Assembly: GCF_030463535.1 (NCBI RefSeq)
Contig: NC_132887.1
Location: 18,333,358 to 18,397,357 of the forward strand
DNA length: 64,000 bases
Direction of reading: 5' to 3'
Origin: Salminus brasiliensis
Taxonomy: Eukaryota > Chordata > Actinopteri > Characiformes > Bryconidae
In this document: positions 48,501 through 60,965 of the stretch, piece by piece
How positions within the stretch are numbered: the first letter of the stretch is position 1
Layout: each line of letters starts with the position of its first letter
Translations under genes and position numbers: made by a program
The notes under the pieces: model-generated
Told to the model about the DNA's origin: nothing
Databases searched by the model: none
Seen by the model: only the letters and a program-made list of their open reading frames with translations

Positions 48501-51500
48501 CTGTTTCTGTCCAGGCCTCAGAGTCAGAATTGTGTCCTCTGACCTTCTGCATTTCTCAAAATCCCCTGCACTACAGTATGGCCAGTAAGCCGGCAGTTCA
48601 GCGAGTTCGAGCAATTGAGCAGCTTATAGGAGAAGACCCAGGTAGGCCCAAACTTTTTCAAATGCTTATGGTGTGTCTCAAGCTGTGCAGTATAAACTTC
48701 AGTATGCTGAAAAAATTAAATATTCTTTAGTGTTTTTGAAGTAAAGCACTAAATTAAGTTAATTTGTGTCGTTATGGGAATCTTCATTGGCTTAGACATC
48801 TAAACTTTGACCCTGTGTTTGGTTTAATCCCTGGAAATGTCACAGCCACCTGTGGGTGAGAGTCCAAGACAAAACTTTGCTCTCTTTCCCATCACTCAGC
48901 GTAAAGCTAGCCAGCACATATGATTAGTATTCTCCTCCAAGCATGTTGAGCTGTTGAGGTGATGTGGTAGTGCTGGTAGTGTATGTCCTGGAGGAAGTGT
49001 GTGCTAGCTTTCTCCCTATTGGGTTGGTAGCATCATATGATTCAAGGAGACCTACACTCTTTCAGTAAAGAGAATACTTCTTAAATTGTAGAATTAGATG
49101 TTGCTTTCTCTTTAGTGTAGCATCTTAGGACCATCAGGTCCCAGTGGAGTGTCAAGTTAACGACAGTATCTTCTAAGTTGTCTAAGAGGACATATTCTTT
49201 CTATAGAATCAGGACAACTCTATGAACCATTTGAATGCTTAATGGTTCTTGGATGGATAAAAATGTCTTTGTTCTGGTAGAAGACCTTTTGTTGATGGTT
49301 CTATCATCAGTGAGCCTGTTTTCAGTACTATATATAAAATCTTTCTGGATCATGGAGTGTACCATGTGTTCTGTGCATAAAACAAACAGAAATAAATAAC
49401 AAAAAATAGATATATATTTAGTAATAGTAATACTCCTTTATAATAATAATAATAGTCCTTTATATAGCTCTTTTTCTAAGCACCATTTGTATCGCTGTGA
49501 TTGTGTGCAGGTCAGAGGGGGATCCGTGCGCTGTTTCTGCAGGATGAGTTGCTGAGGGCCTCCCTGTCTCTGTCTCACTCCACCTCTGTGCTCATCTCCA
49601 CTGGCTTCCCCACACACTACATGCACAACCCTCCGGAAGAGACTGATGGACCCCCTGGAGCCATCGCTATGGCTGCTATGCTGCAAGCCCTCAACAAACA
49701 CGTGGTCATAGTGAGTGACCAGCGAGCCCTTGAGATGAATAGGCGGATCATGCAGGATGCTGTCGACAGAGGTGAATACATGCACTCTCGTCCGACCAGC
49801 AGGTGGGGCTGCTGTAGCTGTTGTGAGGATAAAGACATTGTTTCTGTAGTAAAGATGCACAGATTCTGAAGGTAAACAGTGCATGTTTCATTGTTAGATT
49901 TCTTATTTTCATATTATATATATATTTGAGACACATAAGCTCCCACTTGTTTTCAACCATTTTATCAAAAATGTTATGATACTAACGCATTTTGTGGTGA
50001 GGATATGTTTTCTCTCATAAAGGTCATATTTGTGCAGGTGTCACTGCGCAGTAGAACAGTGCGCCACCACTCTAAAGTCTGCTAAATTTCCTGAAGGTCT
50101 TCTGCAGTCAAACCGGGGGTTTGCAATCCCACAAGCAACTTGACCTTCACCATTCGTGTCACCTGCCATCCAGCCTCCATCATAGGGAAGAACTATTTAA
50201 CCAGTCTAATAACCATGTAGGCATTTAAGTGGCTCTTTAGGTTGTTATTGTATTTGCAACCATTGCCTTTCCAAAGAACCCTTAACCCTAAGGGTGTAAA
50301 TATAAGCCTAGAAAGTGCTTAGTGTTTAAATGAGCTATGAATTTACATCTGCTTGTTCAATTCAACTTTTTGCGTGGTTAATGCTGAAAGTAGTGAATAG
50401 GAGAGTATCAGGCTACTGGGCCTTATAAAGGAACTTTGTTTGCTGTCATTTACAGACGCTTTTATGCATAATGTGTAGGTTGTACCATTGTTTGTTAATA
50501 TGCCAGTTTTCTAGCACATACTTGACAAATGAGGCCTGTTTTCTATTTATGAATGTGTGGGCGTATGTGTTTGGTTCCAGGTGTTATAAAAAGAGCAGTG
50601 TCAATAATAACCTTTGAGGGCAGCGGAACTGATTCAGCTCTGCACTTTCTCTGCCATGGTGGAGATCCCTCAAAGCCCAGGTACAATGCACCCAAAAGTG
50701 GCACTGAAACTCTGAACACACGTAATAAGTGATACATTGGTTTATTTAATTCAAATGTGTTTATACTTTCCACAAAAACAAAATATTAAATCAACACAGC
50801 TTTGTCATTCAATTTACTTACTTTTGCCGATAGTTGTGTGTATGTAGCAGTTTTTAGACATGTGAACATTTGAGCTTAGACTTTGGAATCAAGTTAATTC
50901 CATGTGGCAGACATTACTCTATCATTCACCTAACTGGGAACTTAATTAATCCAAGAGCAGTATATTAGTCTTTTTTTATCTGTTTATATCTGCACACTGG
51001 GTCACAGGGTAATCCCACACTCCAGCCTGACCTATTTATGATATGCACCATTCAGGTATGACCACTTGGTGGCGATAGAGCGCAGCGGGAGAGCCTCTGA
51101 TGGAAACTACTACAATATGAGAGGAATGAACATCAAGCACTTGGTGGATCCCGTAGATGACCTCTTCACCACAGCCAGTACTATCCCTGGCATCACCACC
51201 ACAGGTAAGCGCTACAGCCACTGAACACTGAATCAGCATTTTCTGGATCTCTGTACGAGACCTGGTTGGATTTGACTAAATCACTGTATTATGCTGCTAA
51301 TTACTGTATTCCAGTAGAACTGTTTTCTTCTACCTCAGTAAATGTTGTGTTTACGTATGTAATAAGCTGACATAGCTATGGCACGTTACATGCCTCTGCA
51401 CCTTATGAGTGCTGTGTTGGCATTGCACTGTCCTGTCTGTTTACTGTGTCTAATGTTCCTTAATGTATTTGTACTGTATTGTTGCTGTTCCGTGTTGCAC

Positions 51501-54500
51501 CATGGTCCTAGAGGAGCGTAATTTTGCTCCTTTGTGTACTTGTACTCAGAGGCAATGACAATAAAAGCCACTTCACTTGACTTGTTTATGCACTTTTTTG
51601 TAACATCATGTTCTGGACTGGATAGCTTTTAATGATCTATCGTCTTAGGCTACTTCTTTTAATCCCTAATTAATGAGCTCTAAAACCTCAAAGGAAATTA
51701 ATTGATAACCATGATATGTGCTTAACAACAGATGTCTGTAATAAAATGGATGAAACTGTAGGTGATGAATTGCAATAGTTATTTAAAGGTGTAGTTTGTG
51801 GAAATGTTTTTAATGTTTTCATTTGGATTTACGTTCATGTCATTCCTAATTTGTTTTATTCAGCTTTGCTGTCCATGAATAATGTGTGGTCTGGTAGTGA
51901 ATAGACTTTATTTAATAGATAATGAATAGATTTACTTATAGATAACATAATATGGTGTTGGTTGGTTGGTGTGGCGCAACAGGTAACACCACTACCTGCC
52001 AGTGAGCTACCACACCATGTGGGAGACTGGGGTTTGATTCTCAGTCTGGGTGACTATGCTGCGCTACACCAATAAGAGTCCTTGGGCAAGACTCCTAACA
52101 CTACACTGGCCCTCCTCTGTAAAATGAGTACCCTTTGTAAGTCGCTCTGGATAAGAGCGTCAGCTAAATGCCATGAATGTAAATAATACTTTTTTTTTTA
52201 TTATGCATATGTTAAAGACAGTACAGACAAAATAAGTGGCAGTGCAGTGATTACTGTGTTGCCTAATCTGGTAAATCGGCGAATTTAATGATGTCACATT
52301 TGGTTACTTTCTGCCCATTATGGAACACGAAAACAACAGCAGGAAACCAAAGTGTGCGTCAATGACTTTGAGATTATGCTCCAGTGTATTAGAGAAAGTT
52401 CAGTTAAATGATGACTGTAGCAAAATTTGTGTTTTTATTGTAATTTGTAACTGCATGTTTATTAAGATGTTTAGGCTTCATCTTAATTTTTTTATAGAAC
52501 CAAGTTTAATGTTTATTGATTTTACTCTGAAGATATTCTAATTTTTCTAGCTTTTTGTATAGACTATATATCATTGCTGACATGCAAAAACCTCTCCAGA
52601 TGTCCAGCTTTGTTTTTGCTATTTTTTAGCATTCTTACATCGGACAGTTATTTATATTGTGTCAACATTTGAACATAAATGGTCCAATAGAAATGTCTCA
52701 ATTTTGTATCTTCCTTTATAAGTTAAGAAGGGGTTTAGCTTCTGTTCTATGATTGCCATTTTGCATATATGAGGTTTCTGCATGACCGCAACGTTATGCG
52801 AGTGCAAGTCAGTAAAGGAGAAAGTGTGAATCTAAGTATAGATTGGAATAGAACTTAAATGTGAGGAAAATCCCTCCATGCTTTCCAGCAGGGAATCTCA
52901 TTTCCAGCTACACACTAAAAAATGTCAATAAAGCCAATTATGCCCACAGCTCATTTTTTTTGTCATTGTCATGGTGGTGTTGTTATAGGTCATTGATTTC
53001 CTGTTTGTTGATGTTTGTGTTTGTATGTAGGTATTGGAGATGGTGGAAATGAACTGGGTATGGGGAAGGTGAAGGAGGCAGTGAAGGCTTACATGCCTAA
53101 TGGCAGTCTCATTGCCTGTGACGTGGCTGCTGATTTTGCCATCACAGCAGGTGAGTTCACCACAAAAGCAAAGGTTGGAGTCGCTTGTTATATAATTTAT
53201 TGTCTGCAACATTGTACGGTGTTGAATATTTTTAAATAAATAGACAAACAAGAATGTAGTAAGTGAAACAATTACTGTAATTAACTATTAGAAGTATATT
53301 AAATTATAGTCAGGATATCTGACTCACCTGCCATTCAACTGACATTCAGCTGAATGCCTAATAAATGCAACTGAACTCCGAGTTGAATGTAAATGATTGT
53401 GAATTGAATGTTACCCTACTCCTAACCCTAACGTAACCCTAAGGGTTAGGTTTAGGGTTAGATTTTAGTTTTAGGTTCAGGTTAGGGTTTAGGGTTCATT
53501 CAAGGTTAAGGTTTGGATTAGGTGTAGGGTTGCATTCAATGTACAGTCATTTACATTCAACTTAGTTCAGTTACATTTTATAGGCTTTCAGTTAAATCAT
53601 CTGGTAAGCATCTATGAGGCATCTACACATCCAAGTGATACCTATATGTATTTAGTCCATCTCATATCATTGTATTTATAATAGATTACTCATTACATTT
53701 CATAGTTTATATAATAGTCATATTCAAATTGACCAACGTTACCTTTTGAAAACTTGACTTGATATATTATATAGACTTGTTATAGATCTACAACTGACAT
53801 CATGTGATCATCTCCAAGAATCAGTAAAAAAACATTATGCCACAATATCAGAAACGACAATCTCTACATAGCTGATTGGCTACGTTGACGCTACGTTGAG
53901 CTCTTGCGCATTGAGTTGGCTCATCATCAGTTAGCTCATCCTGTCTACAGAGGAAGAAGGAGGAGCAGTGGTTTCCCTGGGGGAGTTTAGTCACCCCAGC
54001 TTCTGAAGGAAGAAACTCCGACTGACCTATGGCATGTGCTTTAGTGGCTACCTCTATCTTACATTGTCTGATTGACCCACACCACCCAGTTTTGTGAATG
54101 TTCTCAAAATAAAGTTACACACACACACAGAGGCAGCATTCTTACTTCTTACTCAGATTTCACTGTATCCAGAATATGCTAAAGCAGTACAACACCAGAA
54201 GGAGTGTGTTATGGTAAAACAGTTTGTTCTGGCCATGCTGTCATTTCACGATAACACAAGACCTTGAGTGCTCTTTTGTTTTTATACGGTTTAGGAAAGT
54301 ACTTTATTGCAGGTTTATTGATGGAAAACAGAGGTCATGAGGTGCTTACAATGTAAAAGTATGAACATGAACTACTGAGCATACATGTATATAATGCTTG
54401 TAGCAGGGTGTTTATCTTTACACTGCGTCTATTTTACAGATGTAACTAGAGGTTACAAAAATAAACTAGTTCTAAAATTAGCATACAAAGGCACCTGGAA

Positions 54501-56045
54501 ACTCTTTCTGTAACAGCTTTCTGTGACCTAGCTTTCAGAGGCCTCAGACCCCAGGTTCCAGAAACTGCCATTATGCACAATTCTGATTACAATTATGTGG
54601 AATATTTCCATTCAATCTGTTCCTTCAGGATAATACAAATGACTTGTTTATGTTATTGTTTATGTTGAAATCCTAATGCAGAGTTGGGTTGATGATTTGG
54701 CTGGAGACTGTAAGAGGGGGGGGGGTTCAGTTGGCTTCTACTTTGTGGTAGGAATAAAGGAGTGAGAGATATGACAGTGTTGTCTTTTGTCATAGACACG
54801 TGAACAAGGTAGAGATGGAATTTATCGGACGTTAGGTTGGGAGGAGGGGCTTCATGCATGTTCCTTCTCCCAAAATTATTATTTTGTAATGTCACTTATT
54901 TCAGAGGATGGAAGAAAATGCAAACAGGACTAAAAATATCAGGTCGGGAGCAGCTGACTTTATCAAAAGGTTGCATTAGTAGCAATTTTCAAAAATTCTT
55001 TTTTTTTTTCATTGTGTCCAGTGGTCAGTCAGGGCTAAGTCTATATGTGTGCAGTCTACTTGGATCAACCATAAAATTAACTCCACAATTAGGTCCCAGT
55101 CATATAGACATCACAATGTGGCCCTAGTCAAAGTGGCTCAGATTCCTATGCTGGCCTACTTTTCCTGCTTTTAACACATAAGCTTCAAGGACTGACTGTT
55201 CAGTTGCTGCCAAATGTATCTGTCAAGTTTTAGCATGTTCTTGCCAGCATAAATTGTTTCATTTGACTTTGTATTTTCTTCCATACTTTCATTGTGTACA
55301 TACTATGTATATGCAGAAACCTGAAGAAATGCTCATATGCTAGACCCACATCTATACCCACATATTCCAATGCAATTCTGCTTGTTTTGTTGTAGGAGTA
55401 TCTAACTGGGGTGGCTATGGCGTGGCCTGTGCCTTGTATGTTCTCAACCTGTGTGCCATCCATCGCCGCTATGTGCAGAAGGGGCTAGGGATGACTCCCA
55501 CCACTGATGAGCGCAACCTCTGGGCTGCTAACCTGCCATCTATACCCAAGGTTTGACTTAGACTGTTGCATTTTCAAACAGGAAAAGGCATGCTCCCAGT
55601 CGTGCCTGAAGTGACTAACCTTACCCTGAAGCAAGACTCACCTGAGTTTTGTTATTTCCAGATCGGTCAAGCTCTGTGTGTTTGTCTGGAGAATTTGAAA
55701 GACCAGGGAAAACACCTTATCACATTTAGTCAACATGACCAGCTTCTAGCTGAATGTTTCCGAATGTGTCACTAAACTTTGCTACTATCTAGTTATGTAA
55801 GACTGTGTGTGTTTGTGTATGCTTGAGTAAACGCTCTGGGGCACAGAGCTAGGGCTTTTGGCTCTCTCTCACTCTCACTGTGGATAGCTCTGTGTCATTA
55901 GAGGATAGGCTAGTCAACACAAAGGCCATTTTTATGTTTGTGGTCAGCCACTGACCACTTCAGAACCTGCTCCAGGCAGAGATATAATTACTGTAGCCAC
56001 TGGAGCTCAGCCTTAAAGTACTACCACGTTAACCCTCCATTCACA

Positions 56046-56121
<76 letters not shown>

Positions 56122-56554
56122 TCCCTTTTACCCTGATCCTTCCCCATTTTCTGCCTCTGCAGTCTCTTTTCAGCACTTGTCACGGTGTGACGTCTTTCCT
56201 TTTTTTTGTTCCCACGCCCACATGTGCCTCAGATTAAAAGGCTTCACTGGCACTAGGAATTAAACTGGCCAGCCTTGGTTTGATTTAAAAAGCCACAAGA
56301 AAAAAAAATGCTACATTAGGTAGTGTTGTATGGAACATATAATCTACGGTCTATCACCATCTAAAACACACATGCTTTTTTTTCTGTGAGAGCAGGAGGA
56401 GGAGATGCTCCACATTCTGGTGAAGTACGGGGTGCGCAGTGGAAAAACAGCAAACCTTGGGCTGGAAGTTGACGGCCTGACCTTTCACCCCACCCACTCT
56501 GACATCATACAGCGCCTGAGAAAACTTACCATGGAGAATGTGCCTCATGAATGA
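41722..56554 (+). CDS. dglucy: D-glutamate cyclase, mitochondrial; complete, 13 coding exons
   Basis: The enzyme converts D-glutamate to 5-oxo-D-proline in the mitochondrial matrix. Coding exons are 41722-41803, 42530-42622, 42846-42999, 43728-43926, 46333-46483, 46735-46857, 48438-48641, 49511-49771, 50581-50680, 51056-51204, 53031-53150, 55396-55550, 56396-56554. All have GT-AG borders and consistent phases, giving 649 residues (human 616). Residues 1-25 are basic with no acidic residue until E26, like a mitochondrial presequence. Residues ~33-265 match the DUF1445 hydro-lyase-like fold ([10 protein letters not shown] 59-68, YLGCSFSFE 145-153, [20 protein letters not shown]). Residues ~330-645 match the DUF4392 cyclase domain ([20 protein letters not shown] from 366, [30 protein letters not shown] from 506). 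Alignment to human is continuous from exon 3 to the end. Poly(A) signal at 57212. Confidence 0.95.
42140..42275 (-). mobile_element. hAT-type MITE family M1, fragment, dglucy intron 1
   Basis: The reverse strand carries ATCATCAGTACTTAAAGAAC and ATGGTACACAGTATGCTT, matching the interior of copy 1 at about 5765-5830. Neither end is preserved. Confidence 0.5.
43557..43612 (+). mobile_element. Family M2 terminal fragment, dglucy intron 3
   Basis: CTGAATGTTTGTGAACACCC followed by AATAAATGCATTTAGCTAC matches the left end of the element at 30337 over about 50 bp. Confidence 0.4.
44094..44172. repeat. (TA)n(CA)n compound microsatellite at left end of Tc1 element B
   Basis: About 30 TA units pass into 9 CA units and then the transposon end ACTGTGGGG. 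The right flank at 45519-45590 is again TA/TG-rich. Confidence 0.95.
44170..45518 (-). mobile_element. Tc1/mariner element B, damaged, inside dglucy intron 4
   Basis: The left end reads ACTGTGGGGGGAAAGAATTT and the right end, as reverse complement, CAGTGGGGGAAAAAAGTATTTAG. Both are followed by the shared AATTACAGGCCTCTCTCAT-type inverted segment (GTGCAAGTTCTCCCACTTAAAG). Ends are similar but not identical. The element sits in a long (TA)n/(CA)n microsatellite and is antisense to dglucy, between exons 43728-43926 and 46333-46483. Confidence 0.9.
44269..45198 (-). pseudogene. Tc1-like transposase remnant, 309 aa with deletions
   Basis: It is open for 309 codons from [20 protein letters not shown] but is shortened relative to intact relatives. 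About 8 residues are missing between NTLRRQ and VPLLKP. About 8 more are missing between EWLRKK and SQSPDLNP. The last ~45 residues, after NIPA, are replaced by an unrelated ending. The three catalytic motifs (WSDETK, HDNDLKH, NPIENLW) survive, but HDNDP reads HDNDL. It is probably inactive. Confidence 0.85.
45519..45612. repeat. (TA)/(TG)n microsatellite at right end of Tc1 element B
   Basis: TATATATGTGTATG passing into a TG run and then TATATATAATG; with 44094-44172 it is the split target microsatellite. Confidence 0.85.
45630..45797 (-). mobile_element. hAT-type MITE family M1, half copy, dglucy intron 4
   Basis: The reverse strand starts TGAGCTAGGCAATATGATGC and shares TGATCAGCTGCAGGTTTCAT and AATTAGAC with copy 2. 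Only the 5' half remains. Confidence 0.65.
45965..46310 (-). pseudogene. LINE reverse-transcriptase pseudogene with internal deletion
   Basis: The reverse strand is open and reads [20 protein letters not shown] followed directly by [20 protein letters not shown] and [13 protein letters not shown]. The first block resembles the early fingers region of non-LTR reverse transcriptases (STI.PVPK....CLNDYRPVALT), the second a region well after the active site (FRK....HTPL.INGS.VE.VSSFKFLG). The YADD catalytic region between them is gone. It ends about 20 bp before dglucy exon 5. Confidence 0.7.
47205..48281 (-). mobile_element. Family T1 Tc1-like element interrupted by another repeat, dglucy intron 6
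   Basis: The left end TACACTGATGAAGCAAAACA and right end ATAATGTTTTGGCTCGTGGG are inverted-repeat relics. Antisense coding relics resume at about 47900 (AGGTTTCCCAGCATAACATT, GGACAGGGGTTAGCATGGGA, TGACTGGTCTGC). The block about 47410-47860 between them does not belong to the family and is a later insertion. Confidence 0.6.
47570..47855 (+). repeat. Interspersed repeat inserted in the T1 element
   Basis: It contains AGGTTTCTTCCTCCAGCCCT, GAGGGAGTTTTTTCTTGCAA, TCTGCTTTGTGACATTG and ends AGCTCTATACAAATAAGTATG, a 3' tail type that recurs widely in teleost genomes. The start is not sharply defined. Family name not assigned. Confidence 0.5.
48642..49510. other. dglucy intron 7
   Basis: An 869-bp intron with no recognisable element apart from an AATAATAAT stretch near its 3' end. 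Confidence 0.6.
51390..51592 (+). repeat. LINE 3' end fragment, dglucy intron 10
   Basis: The 3' tail reads GCACCATGGTCCTAGAGGAG, then AGGCAATGACAATAAAAGCC and ACTTCACTTGACTTG, a tail found at the end of teleost non-LTR retrotransposons. No coding part. Confidence 0.6.
51965..52187 (+). repeat. tRNA-derived SINE (second family), dglucy intron 10
   Basis: The head GTGTGGCGCAACAGGTAACA with B-box-like GGTTTGATTCTC, the body GTCCTTGGGCAAGACTCCTA, and a 3' part AAGTCGCTCTGGATAAGAGC then GTCAGCTAAATGCCATGAAT. This tail hairpin is common to many teleost SINEs and LINEs. Confidence 0.7.
53350..53591. repeat. Inverted-repeat element with degenerate TTAGGG core, dglucy intron 11
   Basis: The left arm CTGAATGCCTAATAAATGCA…GTTGAATGTAAATGATTG (53350-53416) and right arm (53527-53591) are ~65-bp imperfect inverted copies (inverted right arm: CTGAAAGCCTATAAAATGTA…GTTGAATGTAAATGACTG). 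Between them is ~110 bp of CCCTAA/TTAGGG-like sequence that changes strand sense near 53440. Confidence 0.7.
53592..55109. other. dglucy intron 11 between listed repeats
   Basis: Non-coding. It has a short CA tract at 54117-54131, a G-run at 54716-54726, and no ORF of interest. Confidence 0.55.
55110..55205 (-). mobile_element. Family T1 Tc1-like end fragment, dglucy intron 11
   Basis: CTTTTCCTGCTTTTAACACA, TAAGCTTCAAGGACTGACTG and TTCAGTTGCTGCC match the antisense copy at 8355-8400. It is a fragment with no coding capacity. Confidence 0.5.
56048..56116. repeat. (CT)n microsatellite, dglucy intron 12
   Basis: About 34 CT units, 280 bp upstream of the last dglucy exon. Confidence 0.95.
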
Positions 56555-57211
56555 TGTCATCACAGCAGCCCGCAAGCATCATCTTTCTAAAATCTGCTGT
56601 CGTTTATATGTTCTACTGCAAGTGTGTTTGCTAACCAGATGGCTTAGGAAACCAGAAGAGCCAGTGTCGGCCTGAGTGTTTGGAACATATAGGGAATATA
56701 ACTAAATTAACTCTAACCACAGTGAAGTGAATTAGAGCAGCAGTTTTAGTGTCAAGAGGAGGTGTCAATAGTACTCTTTTTCACTCCAGTGTGTTTTCAC
56801 TCCAGTGTGTTACTGATTCCTCTACCATCAGTGGAGTCAGTCACTGGAGGCAACAAGCAAACTGACACCACTCTCTACATCTCCCACATGACCTACTTCC
56901 TCACATGAAAGAAGGAGTGTTTCCTACACGTGAAATACAGTTGTAACGCAACCTTCCCCTTTTGACAGCTCGTCAATGCAGTAAGCTGCTGCACGTCATT
57001 GAACCCCTGTCACATTGAATCCCTACCATCTTTGCTTTTAACCGTGTGTGGGAGAAGATGATTGTGAAATACAACTTTCTCTCTAAATGCTCTCCAGATT
57101 ATGATTTTGCTATGAACCAAAAGAGTAACACATCTTGGATTGCTGTAAACAATGTACCGTTTAACCATCTTGAACATTAATGGTCCCCGGAAACACTGAA
57201 TTCTGCTGATA
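56555..57211 (+). other. dglucy: dglucy 3' UTR
   Basis: This is non-coding sequence between the stop codon and the AATAAA. It contains a short duplicated phrase, TTTTCACTCCAGTGTGTT, near 56780-56805, and no credible ORF. Confidence 0.55.
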
Positions 57212-57217
57212 AATAAA
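57212..57217 (+). promoter_or_regulatory. Poly(A) signal of dglucy
   Basis: AATAAA lies 658 bp after the dglucy TGA stop, in otherwise non-coding sequence. It is the best candidate end of the gene and is followed by a GT-rich downstream element (CTTGTTGCTCTGTGTCC). Confidence 0.55.
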
Positions 57218-57742
57218 ACACGACCACCCTCTTGTTGCTCTGTGTCCAAATGAACTTCTCCAAAGTCCAGTCAAGAGTAAACACCTACACTGCAAAATCA
57301 TAAAAGATACAGATGTTCTCTAAAGCTGCTGAACACAATCTCAGTTCTTTAACATTTCTTTTAGGCCCAGATCAGCTGTGGTAGACACACAGTTGTTGGT
57401 GTAAGTTTATAGCGGTGTTACATAATTCAATCATTTAATTACGCCTTTTGAAAATGAGTATATATTATCTTCGACCTTCAGGGCAAAGTGTTCAACCAAA
57501 GATCAACCAAAAACAACACCAAAGAAGACCCTTAATCACATAGTAAAATAAACACTCACTGTTTCATTAATTCAGCTCTTGTTACACCTGGAACTATTTC
57601 TCTGGGACACAATTAACAAGCACTGAGAGAAAATAAATAACTCTGTTCCTAAAAGCTCAAAGATTTAAAGATACAGGAACCTATTTACACACAAGAATTG
57701 AATTAAGCTGTTGTGTAGTTGAGGCATAAGGGTTTCTGCATA

Positions 57743-59337
<1,595 letters not shown>

Positions 59338-60659
59338 TATGCTGTTTGCTCACCTCTGTTTTGTCTGAACAGGTTAAGATGAGAATTAAAATGTATTGGT
59401 GATTTTTTTTGTGTTACATAGATCACCATGCTGCCTTAAGAGACAGGTAACAGTACATCACAGTAGGCTTTGGCGGAGTAAGATACAATTTAAACAGATG
59501 TTTCATGTATTTAAACAGATAAATCATAAATAAATCATGCTTCTGGACACTTTCTTGTTCCATCATAAGTGTTGTTGCATCTGTTTATTCTTCATTAAGT
59601 TATTTTTAGAGATTCACCATAAAGAATCTTTAATTATTAGTGAATTTCAGTTGCTGTCAAACAAAAAAACATATTATTTTATTCCAAATACGTTTGGAGC
59701 ATTTCTATTGGTCCATTGATCATGAATTTATCATATGATGTGAAGAAAAAAACGGAGACTAATCGTTTCAAAAAGTGAAAAACAGAAAAAATATGAAGAA
59801 ATGGAAATGTTTTAAGACATATAAAATAAAGTACAGCCTCCGCATGGTGGGGTTAGTTTTAACAACTAAGCTTCCCAAAGTAAACAATAAGAGCAGTCCA
59901 TATCCTTTCATTATTCATTTTTTATTTAACAAAGATGTATTTAATGTTATCTAAACAGACATAATTCAATCATGCTGATATTGTCTGTCCTTTCTTCCCA
60001 CTAGTCAGATTTTGTGGTTGCATGTAGAACAATCTTAATACTTGGTATCAAAGGCCCTAATTCTCTCCAACTAACCGCACCAACAGATCTGTTAAAATAA
60101 AGCAATAAGTCTGCATTGATATAGTCTGTATTATCTACAAATATTATTTTTTCCATTTAATTAGGGCATTAGGTACCATGGGTTTCTAGTCATTGAATAA
60201 GATTAGTAATGGTGTGTGTTACTTTCTTGTGGAATAATAATAATCAATACTTTTGTTGTGATTCTAACCAGCAGTGTCTCAACATAGACTTCAAGCAAGG
60301 GCACGTAGGTAGTGGCACATGATAAAACAGCTGTTTGTTTGTTTTTTTCTTTTTCTTTTTTAGGGTAAAGTTGCTCAACTGTCCAGATAATCAGACCATA
60401 TCAGCTTAGCCAGCTTTCAACTCCCACTGCAAAGAAGGCCACAGAAGTCTGGCTTTGTAGTGATGATGTATGTCTCACGCGTCTAATAGACGTTACTTAC
60501 ATCACTTCTTAAAACCTCAGGCTTAATACATCAGAAAGATGTCCTGATAGCCCGACTTAGCCTGACAGTGTTACATTGCACTTCATTTATTAATAACATG
60601 AAAACAATGTCAACCATAAGTTTTGCTCGGCCACAGTGTTAAACTTGGACCCCGGCCAA
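59338..60659. other. Intergenic, Tc1 element C to promoter-like region
   Basis: AT-rich unique sequence; no gene or repeat recognised. Confidence 0.6.
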
Positions 60660-60965
60660 ATAGGAAATTGTCCAATCAGGATGCAGTTTTGCGTTGTTTC
60701 TAGGTAGAATCAGCTGGCCGAGCGCTCCCATTGGTTCGGACGTTCACAAGCAGAACTAGAACCAGAGCTGATACCGCTGAGGGTTTTAGCTTAACCACCA
60801 ACATAATTATCAACTAACTGAACATTTCATGAGGGAAAACTTCACTCGGGCTGTGAATACGAGCTGTGGTCGATTCAGGTGTTCACTCAGTGGACTGGAA
60901 ATGGACCTCAGCTCTGTGCCAGTGCTCTTCACTGAAAGAGACACTGATAAACTGGGTAACAAGGT
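60660..60965 (+). promoter_or_regulatory. CCAAT-box promoter-like region with possible first coding exon
   Basis: A CCAATCAG at about 60673 and an inverted CCAAT (CCCATTGG) at about 60727 precede an open frame. It has ATGs at 60829 and, in a strong context (GAAATGG), at 60900. From the second it reads MDLSSVPVLFTERDTDKLG up to a donor-like G|GTAACA at 60956. I do not recognise the peptide and see no certain second exon. It may also be unrelated regulatory DNA. Confidence 0.3.

Noticed and set aside
53405..53530. True interstitial telomere or chromosome end
   Set aside because: Repeats are degenerate, switch orientation, and are bounded by inverted arms inside a dglucy intron.
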